Source: Paenibacillus sp. 1001270B_150601_E10 (GTDB lineage: Bacteria > Bacillota > Bacilli > Paenibacillales > Paenibacillaceae). From it: DNA of 44,171 bases. The DNA lies in contig NZ_JADMOL010000012.1 of assembly GCF_015558675.1 (NCBI RefSeq), positions 70,051-114,221 on the forward strand, read 5' to 3'. Of the stretch, positions 35,412 through 43,877 are shown piece by piece. Position 1 is the stretch's first letter. Every line of letters starts with the position of its first letter. The notes beneath the pieces were generated by a model that searched no databases, had not been told where the DNA came from, and saw only the letters and a list, made by a program, of their open reading frames with translations. Both the position numbers and the translations under genes were made by a program.

Positions 35412-35933
35412 CTATTCAATGAGGTCGCTATCTTCAAGATCGCTGTCTGAACGACGTTTGCTCAATCTATTCATCGCGAGGTGACTAACGGCTGTCAACA
35501 CAACAAAGAAAGGAATGTACATCATTAGACTTGCGAAAAAAACGATAAAGAAATACTCTACTTCAAGTGTCCCGCTTCCATCACCATAAAGATATGCGCT
35601 GCGGAATCCAAAGAACAAGGCAAGAAATAAGCCTGATGCAAGACCGATCAAGATTTGCTTCTTCGTCATGGAGAAGCGATGCGTCTGATCGTGCACCTCA
35701 ACCTCGTCAGCGTATACTCCTGTGCTGACACTTCGAATCGCATAATATACCCCATTCACAATAAGGATAATGAGTTCTGTATATACCGGCTGCCCCTCTG
35801 TGAAAAAGAACGTCTTCACAATGACCGATATACAGCAGATGATCATTACCAGAACCCAGGCTTCCTTCGCAATTTGATTTTTCAGATTCATGATGCGTTC
35901 GTCTTGAACAGCGTTTCGTTTAAACCATTTCAT
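35412..35933 (-). CDS. DUF6773-like membrane protein, partner of the XRE regulator
   Basis: A 173-residue protein with four membrane segments and a cytoplasmic head (MKWFKRNAVQDERI). The ATG at 35933 follows GAGGGTGG by 8 bases and is preferred to the one at 35951. Proteins of this kind are encoded next to short XRE regulators in many Bacillales; their role is unknown. The C-terminus is Ser/Asp-rich (RRSDSDLEDSDLIE). Confidence 0.7.
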   Translation of the reverse strand: MKWFKRNAVQDERIMNLKNQIAKEAWVLVMIICCISVIVKTFFFTEGQPVYTELIILIVNGVYYAIRSVSTGVYADEVEVHDQTHRFSMTKKQILIGLASGLFLALFFGFRSAYLYGDGSGTLEVEYFFIVFFASLMMYIPFFVVLTAVSHLAMNRLSKRRSDSDLEDSDLIE

Positions 35934-35982
35934 ATCACATGCCACCCTCATGGTTATTTCTTCTAAGTGATTTTGATTATAA

Positions 35983-35992
35983 CGATATATCG
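35983..35992. promoter_or_regulatory. Palindrome upstream of the membrane protein/XRE pair
   Basis: CGATATATCG is a perfect 10-base palindrome about 50 bases before the first gene of the pair, in an AT-rich promoter region; a candidate operator for the XRE protein. Confidence 0.3.
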
Positions 35993-36123
35993 CGCATTTT
36001 GCAATATATATATGTCATTTAGTTTTATATATTATACTTTATGACGCATAGAAATTGCCCTGCGCATATTCCCTGGAAGTCGCTTCTGCTGCGTATTTCA
36101 CCATGAAAGGGCAGCTTATCCCT

Positions 36124-36176
36124 ATTAAAATAAAAGAAGCCCTTCCTTATCTCGATGAAGATAAAGAAGGACTTCT
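36124..36176 (-). terminator. Terminator of the rhodanese genes
   Basis: An imperfect long stem AGAAGCCCTTCCTTATCT/AGATAAAGAAGGACTTCT (36135-36176), followed on the minus strand by TTTTATTTTAAT. Confidence 0.75.
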
Positions 36177-36217
36177 ATTCAACGGCTGCATATGCGATTT
36201 AGTGGCTTACACGCTTA

Positions 36218-36604
36218 TTAGCTCATGCGCTTTCCGTTCCAAGCCATGAATCCGCCCTGCAAATGATGAAGGCTTCCGTAGCCGCTCCGCATTAGCTTTG
36301 CTGCAGCTTGCTTGCTTCTCATTCCACTTTGGCAGTACAAAAATAACGCTTTGTCCTTTGGAATCTCAGATAGCCTCTGGTCCAACTGGGATAGCGGAAT
36401 ATTTTTGGCACCTGCAATATGCCCGCTCTTAAACTCCTGAGGCTCGCGAACGTCAATGAGCATATGAGGCTTCGTTTCCTTCAGCTTCTCAGCGAAGACT
36501 GTATGGTTAAGCTCGGTTAAGCCTTTTACTTTTGCAAATTTTTTATAGAAGAACCACGCGATCACTAGCAAGAACAGAACAATAAATCCATTTGTGGCAT
36601 CCAT
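36218..36604 (-). CDS. Membrane-anchored rhodanese
   Basis: A sulfurtransferase domain tethered by one N-terminal helix (FIVLFLLVIAWFFYKKF, about 7-23). The domain shows MLIDVREPQEFKSGHIAGAKNIPL and the active-site loop Cys91 in LYCQSGMRSKQA. The start at 36604 has AAAGGAG 11 bases upstream; an upstream in-frame extension to 36664 lacks a site. It follows a second rhodanese gene by 74 bases and probably shares its transcript. 128 residues. Confidence 0.88.
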   Translation of the reverse strand: MDATNGFIVLFLLVIAWFFYKKFAKVKGLTELNHTVFAEKLKETKPHMLIDVREPQEFKSGHIAGAKNIPLSQLDQRLSEIPKDKALFLYCQSGMRSKQAAAKLMRSGYGSLHHLQGGFMAWNGKRMS

Positions 36605-36678
36605 GCTGTAGGTTGCTCCTTTCCGACTCCATATCTTGATAGTTAAAGAAACAGCTAAGTTCACTTATTTATGTCGAT

Positions 36679-36999
36679 TTATTCCCCGTATGCTTTCTCT
36701 CCCGGCCATTCCGACATCCCACCGGGCATGTTAATCACGTTATAGCCCGAGCGGTGTAGATACTCGCATGCCATTTGGCTTCTACCGCCGCTTTGGCAAA
36801 CCAGAATGGTTTGTACGTTTGGATCGAATTCCGATATACGATCCGGAATCTGCTGCAGTGGAACATGCTTCGCCTGCGGGATGTGTCCGAGGAACCATTC
36901 GTTTGGTTCGCGCACATCTACAATCGTAAGCGCCTCTCCCTGCTTTAGCTTCTGAGCGATTTCTTCTGGCGACCATTCAGGCCATGCTTGTGTATTCAT
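36679..36999 (-). CDS. Cytoplasmic rhodanese
   Basis: A 106-residue single-domain sulfurtransferase with IVDVREPNEWFLGHIPQAKHVPL and active-site Cys68 in VCQSGGRSQMA. The start is the ATG at 36999, 9 bases after AAAGGAG; ATGs at 37005 and 37035 are too near or before the site. Probably first gene of a two-rhodanese transcript. The AT-rich motif shared with the arsR promoter region lies about 95-110 bases upstream. Confidence 0.9.
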   Translation of the reverse strand: MNTQAWPEWSPEEIAQKLKQGEALTIVDVREPNEWFLGHIPQAKHVPLQQIPDRISEFDPNVQTILVCQSGGRSQMACEYLHRSGYNVINMPGGMSEWPGEKAYGE

Positions 37000-37082
37000 G
37001 ATCATCTTCTCCTTTGGTGATTCTTCATGGATCATCGATCCTCTACGTTCTACGTTACGTCTACCATTGTTTCGTTCATTCA

Positions 37083-37107
37083 GATATATTGATATATCAT
37101 AATATTA
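37083..37107. promoter_or_regulatory. Candidate ArsR operator before the rhodanese genes
   Basis: A perfect GATATAT-TG-ATATATC palindrome (37083-37098) overlaps ATATCATAATATTA (37094-37107). The latter 14 bases recur exactly at 37602-37615 in the trxA/arsR divergent promoter region. Confidence 0.5.
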
Positions 37108-37226
37108 AGATTTTTTGATTATAGATATAATCTCTACATCACATCTAGTGATCACCTCTAAGCTCCAACTCCCTTGCTCATTGCATTCCTATTGCGAATG
37201 CAGCGGCATCAATTGCAGCCAATCGA

Positions 37227-37547
37227 TTACAAATGCGACTCCACCCAGCGCTTCAGCTCAGATGCTGGCTTAGCTCCCACGGATGAAGCTACTACTTCTC
37301 CTTGCTTGAACAGCAGCAAGGTTGGGATCCCTCTTACTTGGTACTTCGCTGCGGCAGCTTTATACTGATCGACATTCATCTTCGCTACTACGACACTGCC
37401 ACCCAGTTCTCCTGCTATTTTCTCCAGCTCTGGCGCAAGCATTCGACAAGGTCCGCACCATGGCGCCCAGAAGTCCACCAGTACAGGCAGATTAGATTGT
37501 AATACTTCTTTATCAAAGGTTGAATCGGTAACTTGAATAGGTGACAT
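37227..37547 (-). CDS. trxA: Thioredoxin
   Basis: A 106-residue classical thioredoxin: DFWAPWCGPCRMLAPEL with Cys31 and Cys34, and the cis-proline in GIPTLLLF. AAAGGAGGAG lies close before the ATG. It diverges from the arsR-type gene across a region carrying a shared operator candidate, so it is probably an additional, inducible thioredoxin rather than the housekeeping one. Confidence 0.93.
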   Translation of the reverse strand: MSPIQVTDSTFDKEVLQSNLPVLVDFWAPWCGPCRMLAPELEKIAGELGGSVVVAKMNVDQYKAAAAKYQVRGIPTLLLFKQGEVVASSVGAKPASELKRWVESHL

Positions 37548-37584
37548 CCCTACTCCTCCTTTTGTTATCGCCTTGGAACAAGGC

Positions 37585-37621
37585 TTGCATTTTTTATTAT
37601 AATATCATAATATTACGATAT
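37585..37621. promoter_or_regulatory. Divergent trxA/arsR promoters with candidate operator
   Basis: For arsR (plus): TTGCAT (37585-37590), 17 bases, TAATAT (37608-37613). For trxA (minus): a perfect TATAAT at 37596-37601. ATATCATAATATTA (37602-37615), part of an ATATC-10-GATAT inverted repeat (37602-37621), covers both -10 regions. Binding here would repress both genes. Confidence 0.5.
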
Positions 37622-37652
37622 AACGTTGTTGTAAAGAGAGGCGGACTCACGG

Positions 37653-37937
37653 ATGGACAATAATTTTAAAGCCTACAACGAGACAGCCGAGATTCTGAAG
37701 GCACTCGCTCATCCCGTGCGATTATGCATCGTAAGGGGATTAGTACAGAAGGGCAAGTGCAATGTCAGCTACATGCAGGATTGCCTCGAACTGCCGCAGT
37801 CTACGGTGTCTCAGCATTTACAGAAGCTGCGGACGATGGGCATCGTGGAGACGGATCGGCAGGGCCTTGAGATTTTTTATTCCGTTAAGGATGAACGAAT
37901 CAAGAAGATCATTAACTTATTTTTAGAGGAGGCGTAA
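37653..37937 (+). CDS. ArsR-family regulator, thiol-sensor candidate
   Basis: A 94-residue winged-helix repressor; LAHPVRLCIVRGL and the recognition helix LPQSTVSQHLQKLR define the family. It lacks the CxC metal site of CadC or ArsR but has Cys25, Cys36 and Cys44, which could form disulfides or tetrasulfides, as in persulfide-sensing ArsR proteins. AGAGAGGCGG precedes the ATG. The stop is 4 bases before the CoA-disulfide reductase start, so the two are one operon. The sensing ligand is inferred from neighbours. Confidence 0.88.
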   Translation: MDNNFKAYNETAEILKALAHPVRLCIVRGLVQKGKCNVSYMQDCLELPQSTVSQHLQKLRTMGIVETDRQGLEIFYSVKDERIKKIINLFLEEA

Positions 37938-37941
37938 GTTC

Positions 37942-39618
37942 ATGGGTAAAAAGGTATTGATCGTAGGCGGCGTAGCAGGAGGAGCTTCAGCGGCAGCTAG
38001 ACTTCGCCGTTTGGATGAGCAGGCGGAGATTGTCATGTTCGAGCGGGATGAATACATCTCCTTCGCGAACTGCGGCCTGCCATACTACATTGGCGGCTCC
38101 ATACAAGAGCGCGGCAAGCTGCTCGTGCAGACCCCTGAAGCCATGAAGAGCCGCTTCAATATTGACGTGCGCGTGCACAGCGAAGTGGTGTCGATTGACC
38201 CGACACAGAAGGTCGTTACCGTACACAGCAAAGATAAAGGCACGTACGAGGAAAGCTACGATGCGCTTATTCTATCCCCAGGGGCGAAGCCGATTCGCCC
38301 ATCGCTGCCAGGCATCGACAGCCCTAGTATTCATACGCTTCGTAACGTCAATGACACAGATAAGGTCAAAGCCAAAGTATCCGAGGAAGGAACTCGCTCC
38401 GCAGTTGTCATCGGCGGTGGATTCATTGGCGTGGAAATGGCGGAGAATCTAAAGGAGCTTGGACTTGAAGTGACCTTGGTGGAAGCTGGATCGCAGATTC
38501 TGGCTCCATTCGATGCGGAGATGTCCTCTGTATTGACCAAAGAACTGCAACACCACGGCGCGAACGTCATTTTGTCCGATATGGTGCAGGGCTTTGAGCA
38601 GAACGGCAATCAAGTGAAGGTGCAATTGGCAAGTGGCCATGCGCTCGAGGCCGATATGGTGCTGATGGCGATTGGCGTCACTCCGGATGTCTCCTTCCTA
38701 AAGGAGAGCGGCTTGAGCTTCGGTCCACGGGGCCACATCTTAGTTGACGAGCATATGAAAACAAACCTGGAGGATGTGTATGCGGTTGGAGATGCCGTTG
38801 AGGTCGTTGATTATGTTAATGGCCAGAAGACGGCGATTCCGCTCGCTGGTCCTGCCAATAAGCAAGGCCGTATCGCTGCGGATAACGTATCTGGTCTTGG
38901 AACGACGTACAAAGGCTCGCAGGGCACATCGATCATTAAAGTATTCGGCCTGACGGGTGCTGCAACAGGCAACAACGAGAAGACGCTGAAGCGCCTTGGC
39001 CTTCCTTATCATGTGGTCAATATACATCCAAGTTCCCACGCAACCTACTATCCGGGCGCGAATCCGATGTCATTGAAGCTGTTATTCAATAACGAAGGCA
39101 CCGTGCTTGGCGCACAGGCTGTCGGTGTAGATGGCGTCGATAAGCGAATCGATGACATCGCCACCGTTATCCGTCTTCGTGGTACAGTTACGGATCTTAC
39201 GGAGCTGGAGCTGTCCTATGCACCCCCATACTCCTCCGCCAAAGACCCGGTGAATATGGCAGGTTATGCAGCGGAGAACATGTTAACGGGATTAACAGAG
39301 GTATTCGTTCCTGCTGATTTGGATGGCGTGTCCTTGCAAGACATTCAGCTTGTGGATGTTCGTACGCCGCTTGAGCACAGCAGAGGCCATATCGAGGGTT
39401 CTGTCAACCTTCCGGTTGATGAGCTTCGCGATCGTATGCAGGAGCTCTCGCCAGAACAAGAAGTATGGGTGTATTGCCAAGTGGGGCTTCGCGGGTACAC
39501 GGCATCCCGTATTCTGAAGCAGCATGGCTTCAAGGTGAAGAACCTGACTGGCGGCTACAAAACCTATCAGATGTCACAACCGCTCGCCAATACAGCTGCG
39601 CCTGTTGCAGCAAAGTAA
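37942..39618 (+). CDS. CoA-disulfide reductase with C-terminal rhodanese domain
   Basis: A 558-residue flavoenzyme of the CoADR-RHD type, which reduces CoA disulfide, CoA persulfide or polysulfide with NAD(P)H. FAD motif VLIVGGVAGGASAAARLRR, active-site Cys44 in SFANCGLPYY, NAD(P) motif VVIGGGFIGVEMAENL and the second FAD motif VYAVGDAVEV are present. A rhodanese domain (about 460-545) follows, with LVDVRTPLEHSRGHIEGS and Cys in YCQVGLRGYTA. The ribosome site AGAGGAGG lies across the end of the arsR-type gene. Cotranscription with a thiol-type ArsR and nearby rhodaneses points to reactive sulfur handling. Confidence 0.93.
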   Translation: MGKKVLIVGGVAGGASAAARLRRLDEQAEIVMFERDEYISFANCGLPYYIGGSIQERGKLLVQTPEAMKSRFNIDVRVHSEVVSIDPTQKVVTVHSKDKGTYEESYDALILSPGAKPIRPSLPGIDSPSIHTLRNVNDTDKVKAKVSEEGTRSAVVIGGGFIGVEMAENLKELGLEVTLVEAGSQILAPFDAEMSSVLTKELQHHGANVILSDMVQGFEQNGNQVKVQLASGHALEADMVLMAIGVTPDVSFLKESGLSFGPRGHILVDEHMKTNLEDVYAVGDAVEVVDYVNGQKTAIPLAGPANKQGRIAADNVSGLGTTYKGSQGTSIIKVFGLTGAATGNNEKTLKRLGLPYHVVNIHPSSHATYYPGANPMSLKLLFNNEGTVLGAQAVGVDGVDKRIDDIATVIRLRGTVTDLTELELSYAPPYSSAKDPVNMAGYAAENMLTGLTEVFVPADLDGVSLQDIQLVDVRTPLEHSRGHIEGSVNLPVDELRDRMQELSPEQEVWVYCQVGLRGYTASRILKQHGFKVKNLTGGYKTYQMSQPLANTAAPVAAK

Positions 39619-39757
39619 TGTAACTTTTTTATTCGAATAAAGCCATGCTATGATCATAGGAGGAGGATTGGTTCCAATGGAGCTAGACTCCTCTTTTTAT
39701 TATTTTGAATCAGCGGATATGTTGAAATGGACCGCTTGGAATAAGGAGCGAAACGTC

Positions 39758-40192
39758 ATGGGCATTCAGATCGCCACGAAACAGGACATGCCATGGGTAA
39801 ACGAGCAGTACGAGAAAGCAAGATTCGTACCCAGTCAATATGACCATGAGCATATCGCCATTGTCACCTATAACGATCAACATGCAGGGGTTGGCCGATT
39901 GGTTTTTGTGAGCGAGGATGAGGCCGAAATCGGCGGCATCTACATCACTGAGGAATTCAGAGGCCTTGCTCTTGCACATCAGCTTGTCAATGATTTGGTT
40001 CAAAAAGCGAGAGATCGACAGCTGCGGCAAGTGTACTGTCTTCCTTTTGAAGAGCTGCTGCCTTTTTATGAAAAGTTCGGGTTTAAGCTAGCCAGCAACA
40101 ACCCTAACTCCATTCATCCTGCCATTGCCAAAAAGCATCAATGGTGCTTGGACAACTACGACAAGAACGTTCTATTGCTTGCGTTAACCTAG
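39758..40192 (+). CDS. GNAT-family N-acetyltransferase
   Basis: A 144-residue acetyltransferase: AGVGRLVFVSEDEAEIGGIYI then EEFRGLALAHQLVNDL (the acetyl-CoA loop region) and LPFYEKFGFKLAS. The start at 39758 follows AAGGAG by 9 bases and places the family N-terminus correctly. An in-frame ATG at 39677, behind GGAGGAGG, would add 27 residues and cannot be excluded. A possible -10 TATGAT lies at 39649-39654. Acceptor unknown. Confidence 0.82.
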   Translation: MGIQIATKQDMPWVNEQYEKARFVPSQYDHEHIAIVTYNDQHAGVGRLVFVSEDEAEIGGIYITEEFRGLALAHQLVNDLVQKARDRQLRQVYCLPFEELLPFYEKFGFKLASNNPNSIHPAIAKKHQWCLDNYDKNVLLLALT

Positions 40193-40292
40193 TGGATAGG
40201 AAGAGGCACGGAAAGCATCTCTTCGGATGGCTCTTGCTTCTTGTTCATCTACACGATCGTTTAGGCACATTCGCAGGAATGGCCCCACAAGA

Positions 40293-40329
40293 GAAAAAAG
40301 TCTCCGAGACGTCTAAGTCAATCGGAGAC
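40293..40329 (-). terminator. Terminator of the 161-residue membrane protein gene
   Basis: A perfect GTCTCCGA/TCGGAGAC stem (40300-40307, 40322-40329) followed on the minus strand by TTTTTTCTC. Confidence 0.75.
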
Positions 40330-40372
40330 AGTATCATTAACCGTAGCCATATATACGAATCGTCCACAGACT

Positions 40373-40858
40373 CTATCTTTTTTCCGAAGCAGTTCCTGAG
40401 ACATGTCTCTTGCGGCGTATCCTTCCAAGAAAAAAGATGAACAGCATGAGCATTAGACTGACGAGTAGGATCTCCCCTGCCCGTACACCATAAGGCCCGA
40501 GCAATAATAATAGTCCATGTCGAAGCGGAAACTTGCTCATATCAAGCGGAATGAAGCTAACAAGATCTCTGTACAGGATATTCACTACAAGGGAAAACAA
40601 CAAGTATCCGAATCCCGTTGTTATCGAGCAGATGACTAAGGCTCGCATAGGCAACGCCCTGATCCGCTTAGCCATACCTAATACGAACACGACTAATACA
40701 GGTATCGAAATATAAGGATAGTAAATGATGGCCCCGTCATAAGGACTACCGATGAAATGATCGTATAGCCCATATACACCAATGAAAAAAGACAGCAGGA
40801 GAGAAACCAGCACCGAGATCACGCCGACAAAAAAGAAAATAGGAAACATCGCCCTCAT
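40373..40858 (-). CDS. Membrane protein of unknown function
   Basis: A 161-residue protein with four membrane segments (about 5-28, 47-62, 70-93, 122-145) and a basic C-terminal tail (GRIRRKRHVSG). I do not recognise a family. AGGAGG lies only 3 bases before the ATG at 40858 and 12 bases before the next in-frame ATG (40849), so the exact start is uncertain. Terminator downstream supports a real gene. Confidence 0.55.
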   Translation of the reverse strand: MRAMFPIFFFVGVISVLVSLLLSFFIGVYGLYDHFIGSPYDGAIIYYPYISIPVLVVFVLGMAKRIRALPMRALVICSITTGFGYLLFSLVVNILYRDLVSFIPLDMSKFPLRHGLLLLLGPYGVRAGEILLVSLMLMLFIFFLGRIRRKRHVSGTASEKR

Positions 40859-41440
40859 CCACCTCCTGACTTATGAACTTAGCGGCATCACATGAGGAAG
40901 GCTCCTGCCATACAGGAGAAATGGTTTAGCCCCTGAACCACCTTCTCCATCGCATTCGACGTGGCTCTAATAAAGTAATACTCCGAGAAGTATGACATAT
41001 GGATGTGCTTATCGTATCCCGCTTTGATCCGCATGTAAAGCTGGGGAAGGCAGCTCACGTCTAGAAAGGAAATACAATTTCTAGGAGGACACGCAAACAT
41101 TTGACAGTATATTCATGCGTCTTTTTATATCCTGCTCACTTTTCAAACGTCTTGCAAACTCAACCTTCTTGGAATCTCCGCTAAGACATCTTGCCCACCT
41201 TCTGTTTGATAGCACATATAGCCTCCCTTTTAGGGATATTATGTGTATACAAGAATGCACTTCTAAAAAAGTTCAAAGTAGGATTACATTCATTACACGA
41301 ATCGACTCCTTACTCTAGCTTTGCTCAAAGGAGTTAATTATGACAAGGGAAGCGAGTAGACCTTTATCTTCACAAAAAGAAGCCAACTTTACACCTCTAT
41401 AAATTACAGTAGACTACTAAGACATGTATCTGAAAACTCA
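40859..41440. other. 582-base stretch without a supported gene
   Basis: Short open frames on both strands lack ribosome sites and family resemblance. A minus-strand frame (40888-41100) and a 20-codon plus-strand frame (41340-41402, behind AAAGGAG) were considered and not accepted. The stretch borders transposase relics and is probably decayed sequence. Confidence 0.3.
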
Positions 41441-41689
41441 TTACTGAGTCAATTTAAAAATAGTAGCCACGAGGCGAAAATGTTTGATTTTATTGAAAAA
41501 GCACTTAACTAAGTGGGGTTCTTTGTATAAATACCAATCCACTTTCCCTGAATTTCGACTATTCGATTTAGGTGGAATTGTATAGAATTCCCGTTTCGCC
41601 GTAATCCAATTCCGAATAGCATCGGAGCCATGTGTTCTACAACATTTTTTAAAAAGAGATGCTCTGGTCACTTTCTCTAACCAAAACAT
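41441..41689 (-). pseudogene. IS5-like transposase, C-terminal fragment
   Basis: An 82-codon frame whose YLYKEPHLVKCFFNKIKHFR, preceded by SDAIRNWI and IPPKSN, matches the C-terminal conserved region of IS5/IS1031-type DDE transposases, including the final acidic residue context. The N-terminal two-thirds, including the first two catalytic Asp, is missing; a relic. Confidence 0.75.
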
Positions 41690-41709
41690 CTCTCTTTCAT
41701 AAAATATAT

Positions 41710-41971
41710 ACGACGGATTGTCAAGCTAAGTACGACAGTTCATCCATGAAAGCTTCGTGAGCAGACATCCAGCCTAGACATTTACGAGGACGATTATTAA
41801 TGAGAAAGATAGCCTTGGCCAAATCTTTATCGGTGACCAAAGCAAAATCATGACCCTTTGGGAAGAATTCTCGAAGAAGACCATGGTTAGTTGTGGTGAC
41901 TTCCATTTTACACGAAACTAACATGGGCCTTTTTGTATTTTAGGTGTCGCACTTCATATTACAATCCGTCA
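41710..41971 (-). mobile_element. Internally deleted IS30-like element (about 260 bases)
   Basis: Both ends survive as inverted repeats. Reading inward, the left end is CGACGGATTGTCAAGCTAAG, continuing TACGACAG; the right end is TGACGGATTGTAATATGAAG, continuing TGCGACAC. Between them only the transposase C-terminus remains. The left 54 bases are repeated with one mismatch at the right edge of the window (44117 on), where a second copy begins. Confidence 0.8.
41721..41924 (-). pseudogene. IS30-family transposase, C-terminal fragment
   Basis: About 60 codons of typical IS30 C-terminus: NHGLLREFFPKGHDF and INNRPRKCLGWMSAHEAF, ending at a TGA inside the left terminal repeat. The first part of the frame (MLVSCKMEV) is not transposase-like. 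The fragment cannot encode an active enzyme. Confidence 0.85.
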
Positions 41972-42030
41972 TACTTTAATAGCTACAAAGAACAAATATT
42001 TAATAATAATGCTAAGAATAAAATAAGATA

Positions 42031-43341
42031 TTAGTATGAACTGTCGACCAATACACCTCCTAACTTCAAACCATCATATACATTTTTAAATTTTGAAAAA
42101 ACAAGATATTTAGTACCTGTTGAGTTATTGTTAACTCTACCTTTTAAAATACCTTCAATGCAAGCATAGGTTTTCTTACCATTCGAGATATGTGAATAGA
42201 ACAACCCTCCACTATCTCCTGCCACTGCAGCTGCATTTTCAGTCAATACCATGTCTAAGTTTCCATTAGGGTCATCAAATGATTCATCCAGAACTGTAAG
42301 AGCATGAGTGCCATTACCACCAAATGATTGAGCATGTAGAGTTACTGCGTCACCGACTTCATGCCTACTTCCATTATAATCAAAGGTCCCAATTGTTAGG
42401 GAGTTTAAATTTAAGTTTACGCTTGGATCAACACTACTTACATAATTGATATATCCAGCATCAATCCTAGAAGTAGGTGAATTAACAGCATTATTCATCG
42501 ACCCTATACTAGAAGATCCGTCGCTCAAATCGAAGTATACACTATTTCCACAATGCCCCGCAGTTACACCAACATATGCTCCACTCGAGTTGAATGCGTT
42601 AAATCCCAGACTACACCATGAGAAAAGTATTTCATTCGGTCCCATATTTATTCTTTCACCAGGATATAAATCATATGCCAATTCTTCAGTAGACATGTCA
42701 CCAACTATCCAATTCACCATATCCTCATTAATTTTCTTTAAAATATCATCTTTATGTAACGAGAACGACTCTTCAGAAAGATATATATTAACTTTATTTG
42801 TCTTACTATTCATACCTACACCTGATAAGCCTAATGCATTAGCTGAATCATATATTACTTTTTTACTGTTCTTCAACTCTTTTTTACTATACTTTACATA
42901 CTTAAATTTTGTTTTATCAGGGTATTTGCTTTTTTCTTTAATTCTCTTCTCAAGGTTATCAACTTTCTTAGTCAATAAATATACGTTAGTCCCATCTTTT
43001 TCAGAATAAGTGCCCCCAAAGATATCGCCATATTCTGATTCTAAGTATTCCTTTATCGCTTGACGATCTTCTAATCGAGCATCGTTTAATTTAATAGACT
43101 CAATATCTTTTACTGTACTCTCAATAGATTGTTGTACAGTTTCTACAGATTGTTTAGAGTCCATAGGTATCGCCTTGTAAATTTTCCCTTCATATTCATA
43201 ATTTCTAATTTTGTAAGCAGCAGCCATTGGATCTTGGTAATCAGTATTTGAACCATTAGCCTCCACATTTGAATCTAGAGTAAATGAGAAAAACATTGAA
43301 AATACTAAAGTAAAATAAATGATTCTACGTAAAGTGCTCAT
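42031..43341 (-). CDS. Secreted S1-family (trypsin-like) serine protease
   Basis: A 436-residue preproprotease. A signal peptide (about 1-28, ending VEA) is followed by a charged propeptide of about 200 residues rich in Lys and Glu, as in alpha-lytic-type proteases. The protease domain starts near ILFSWCSLGFNAF and shows the triad as VTAGHCG (His), SRIDAGYI (Asp) and VAGDSGGLFY (Ser). AGGAGGAG lies 6 bases before the ATG. The gene is strikingly AT-rich compared with the left part of the window and is bracketed by two IS30-like ends, strongly suggesting acquisition. Confidence 0.88.
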   Translation of the reverse strand: MSTLRRIIYFTLVFSMFFSFTLDSNVEANGSNTDYQDPMAAAYKIRNYEYEGKIYKAIPMDSKQSVETVQQSIESTVKDIESIKLNDARLEDRQAIKEYLESEYGDIFGGTYSEKDGTNVYLLTKKVDNLEKRIKEKSKYPDKTKFKYVKYSKKELKNSKKVIYDSANALGLSGVGMNSKTNKVNIYLSEESFSLHKDDILKKINEDMVNWIVGDMSTEELAYDLYPGERINMGPNEILFSWCSLGFNAFNSSGAYVGVTAGHCGNSVYFDLSDGSSSIGSMNNAVNSPTSRIDAGYINYVSSVDPSVNLNLNSLTIGTFDYNGSRHEVGDAVTLHAQSFGGNGTHALTVLDESFDDPNGNLDMVLTENAAAVAGDSGGLFYSHISNGKKTYACIEGILKGRVNNNSTGTKYLVFSKFKNVYDGLKLGGVLVDSSY

Positions 43342-43670
43342 AATTACTCCTCCTAAAATAACATTAAATTAATTTGACAAATAACAATAATGATTTACCC
43401 TCATTTCCGAGGTAATACCATTTATTAACAATACAAAAATGCCATTTTATTCAATATTATTCAATCCTTTCATAACACATTTTTCTTATATCGCAATCCT
43501 AGGCAATTCATACAAAAAATATCTATATAAACTCCTGTTTTCATTATTAATCATTTACATTAATCAAAATTCACTTGATACGTAAAGATTTTCAAGTATG
43601 AAAGGAACTTCTCCAAATTGAGGCCGCTGAATAAGTCCATTCATAAGAGGTGCGATCTTTTAAGAAAGTT

Positions 43671-43689
43671 AAGGAGACTGTGACTCCTT
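43671..43689. repeat. Hairpin repeat, copy 1
   Basis: AAGGAGACTGTGACTCCTT, a stem of AAGGAG/CTCCTT, recurs with small changes at 43859. In both copies it is followed within about 20 bases by a TTC...GAAA pairing. Part of the 43342-44116 stretch, in which I see no gene. Confidence 0.55.
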
Positions 43690-43807
43690 CAGGCTGTTGT
43701 GAAACCCCTTCTTTTTGTAATCGAGAAAAACTTACTCGATTCTTGCCAGAAAAAGTGGCTCTCAGATCGTTTTAAATCGATTTTTCTTCTCGGAGACCAG
43801 AGTCCTC

Positions 43808-43857
43808 CACATAAAAATAAGAGTGCCGAAAAGTCCTCTGGACTTTCTCGACACTCT
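43808..43857 (-). terminator. Terminator-like hairpin
   Basis: AGAGTG/CACTCT with an inner AAGTCC/GGACTT stem (43820-43857). On the minus strand it is followed by TATTTTTATG, so it would end transcripts coming from the right edge. Confidence 0.5.
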
Positions 43858-43858
43858 G

Positions 43859-43877
43859 AAGGAGACTGTGTCTCCTT
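43859..43877. repeat. Hairpin repeat, copy 2
   Basis: AAGGAGACTGTGTCTCCTT, a stem AAGGAGAC/GTCTCCTT, with a following TTTCGC/GCGAAA stem (43876-43893). Direct-orientation partner of the copy at 43671, 188 bases away; the pair brackets a segment with further small stems. Confidence 0.55.

Noticed and set aside
36055-36249. A 64-codon plus-strand frame near the rhodanese terminator
   Set aside because: It spans the terminator stem of the opposite transcript and runs into the rhodanese gene; no ribosome site.
40888-41100. A 70-codon minus-strand frame
   Set aside because: No ribosome site, no recognised domain, and the segment borders transposase relics.
41340-41402. A 20-codon frame with a fair ribosome site
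   Set aside because: Too short to support by eye, with no terminator or homologue and set in decayed transposon sequence.
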